In this document: one piece after another, positions 63,308 through 64,000 of the stretch
Position numbering within the stretch: position 1 is the first letter of the stretch
How the letters are laid out: the number at the start of each line of letters is the position of its first letter
Source: Aeromonas dhakensis
GTDB lineage: Bacteria > Pseudomonadota > Gammaproteobacteria > Enterobacterales > Aeromonadaceae
Reading direction: 5' to 3'
NCBI RefSeq assembly: GCF_000820305.1
Contig: NZ_CDBH01000003.1
Location: forward strand, 1-64,000
DNA: 64,000 nt
Position numbers and translations under genes: made by a program
The notes under the pieces: generated by a model
What the model was told of the DNA's origin: nothing
The model's input: only the letters and a program-made list of their open reading frames with translations
Database searches by the model: none

Positions 63308-64000
63308 TGATGAAATGGTTGTGGGCGCTGGCCCTCTTCACTGGCCAGGTCTGGGCCTTCGATCCCATCGATACCGGCACCTTCTTCCCGGCCGTGGTGC
63401 AGGGTCATCATGATGACAACAACGATGTCTGCCATCAGATCAGCGGCTATCAGCTGAGCCAGCTCAACAACGCCAAGATCAACGGTACCGGCGGGTTGCC
63501 GCTCAACTTCTGCTCCATCCAGCCGGATCAGAACAATACTCCCCGTTGCGATAACGGAGCGGGAGGCTACAAGGTCTGCGCCGTCACCGGCAGCGATATC
63601 CGCGGCCTTGCGCTGACAGGCAACAACAAGTTCCCTTCCATCACCTCGGTCATGCCGCTGTTGTGTCAACAGGGCCAGCAGACCGCTCTCTTCTCGGACT
63701 ATGGTACCGCCACGGTCGAGGGCTGTACCGTGACTTTCCCCAGCCGCAACGCCTACCAGATCAAGTCGTTGAGCGTGCGCAACAATGGCGTGCTGGTTCT
63801 GGGGGACGGCGATTATTTCATCGATGCACTGGTACTCGACAATGCCACCATCCGCCTCTCCGGCAGCGGCACCACCCGCATCTTTGTCAACAAGGATGTC
63901 AAGCTGGTCAACACGGTCAACATCAATGCGACCAATCAGGGCAGCCTTGTCTGGGTCAGCTATGGCGACATGACCATCGACAACAACACCAGGTTTTATG
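63307..64000 (+). CDS. mshQ: MshQ, MSHA tip-associated protein (3' truncated by window end)
   Basis: The frame begins with ATG at 63307 overlapping the mshP stop (TGATG; ATG 63310 is an alternative) and stays open to the end, at least 231 codons. A signal peptide (WLWALALFTGQVWA) is followed by a cysteine-containing region and beta-helix-like repeats (SLSVRNNGVLVLGDGDYFI, TIRLSGSGTTRIFV). MshQ is a large exported protein, often above 1,000 residues, thought to sit at the pilus tip like PilY1. Identity rests on order and start. Confidence 0.85.
   Translation, partial: MMKWLWALALFTGQVWAFDPIDTGTFFPAVVQGHHDDNNDVCHQISGYQLSQLNNAKINGTGGLPLNFCSIQPDQNNTPRCDNGAGGYKVCAVTGSDIRGLALTGNNKFPSITSVMPLLCQQGQQTALFSDYGTATVEGCTVTFPSRNAYQIKSLSVRNNGVLVLGDGDYFIDALVLDNATIRLSGSGTTRIFVNKDVKLVNTVNINATNQGSLVWVSYGDMTIDNNTRFY

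Overview
The window is a chromosomal segment of a high-GC gammaproteobacterium, almost certainly an Aeromonas of the A. hydrophila group. This rests on a complete MSHA pilus cluster, an Enterobacterales/Vibrionales-like fabR-yijD pair, rsmD/ftsYEX-rpoH order, and hutC-hutIGUH. Coding density is high and ordinary. I see no prophage, insertion sequence, CRISPR array or defence island.

Layout. 1-240: the end of a 5S rRNA gene, tRNA-Asp and its terminator. 685-1394, minus strand: a CsrB-family regulatory RNA of about 500 nt with promoter, terminator and upstream UvrY/GacA-like half-sites. 1.5-5.7 kb, minus: a WYL-domain regulator with a double operator, sirB2, and a KefB-type K+/H+ antiporter with its KefG-like quinone reductase. 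5.8-10.8 kb: LysR/SDR divergent pair, a DUF411 metal protein, oligopeptidase B. 11.2-14.8 kb: a TAXI-type TRAP transporter. 14.8-19.6 kb: a 50-aa gene with a partial tandem copy, YhhN, EmrAB and a LysR regulator. 19.7-27.4 kb: small conserved genes (DUF2007, yecH, yhgN, a TatA/E protein, yfcZ), an acidic amino acid symporter, an MltF-like lytic transglycosylase and a phospholipase D protein. 27.4-31.4 kb: a candidate small RNA, a desaturase and fabR sharing an operator, yijD, yhhL, rsmD. 31.5-36.3 kb: ftsY, ftsE, ftsX, rpoH. 36.4-43.4 kb: carbonic anhydrase and the histidine utilisation genes with two HutC operators. 43.4-46.3 kb, minus: chaA and a CSS/EAL phosphodiesterase. 46.8 kb to the end: csrD/mshH and the MSHA genes mshI to mshQ (cut by the window end), interrupted only by an opposite-strand PLP enzyme.

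How genes work together. CsrB (sponge for CsrA) and MshH, the family equivalent of E. coli CsrD, which triggers CsrB/C turnover, lie in the same window; MshH heads the pilus cluster, so the Csr circuit and MSHA are physically linked. Fatty acid desaturation is tied to FabR by an 18-bp palindrome beside the desaturase start. The hut genes form a self-contained, HutC-controlled route from histidine to glutamate.

The least expected signal is structural. Three unrelated genes (the 50-aa ORF, rsmD and rpoH) are each followed directly downstream by one or two partial copies of their own 3' end. I did not find a clearly new multi-gene system. The best leads are this 3'-end duplication pattern, the CsrB locus, and two or three uncharacterised candidate small RNAs with strong terminators.
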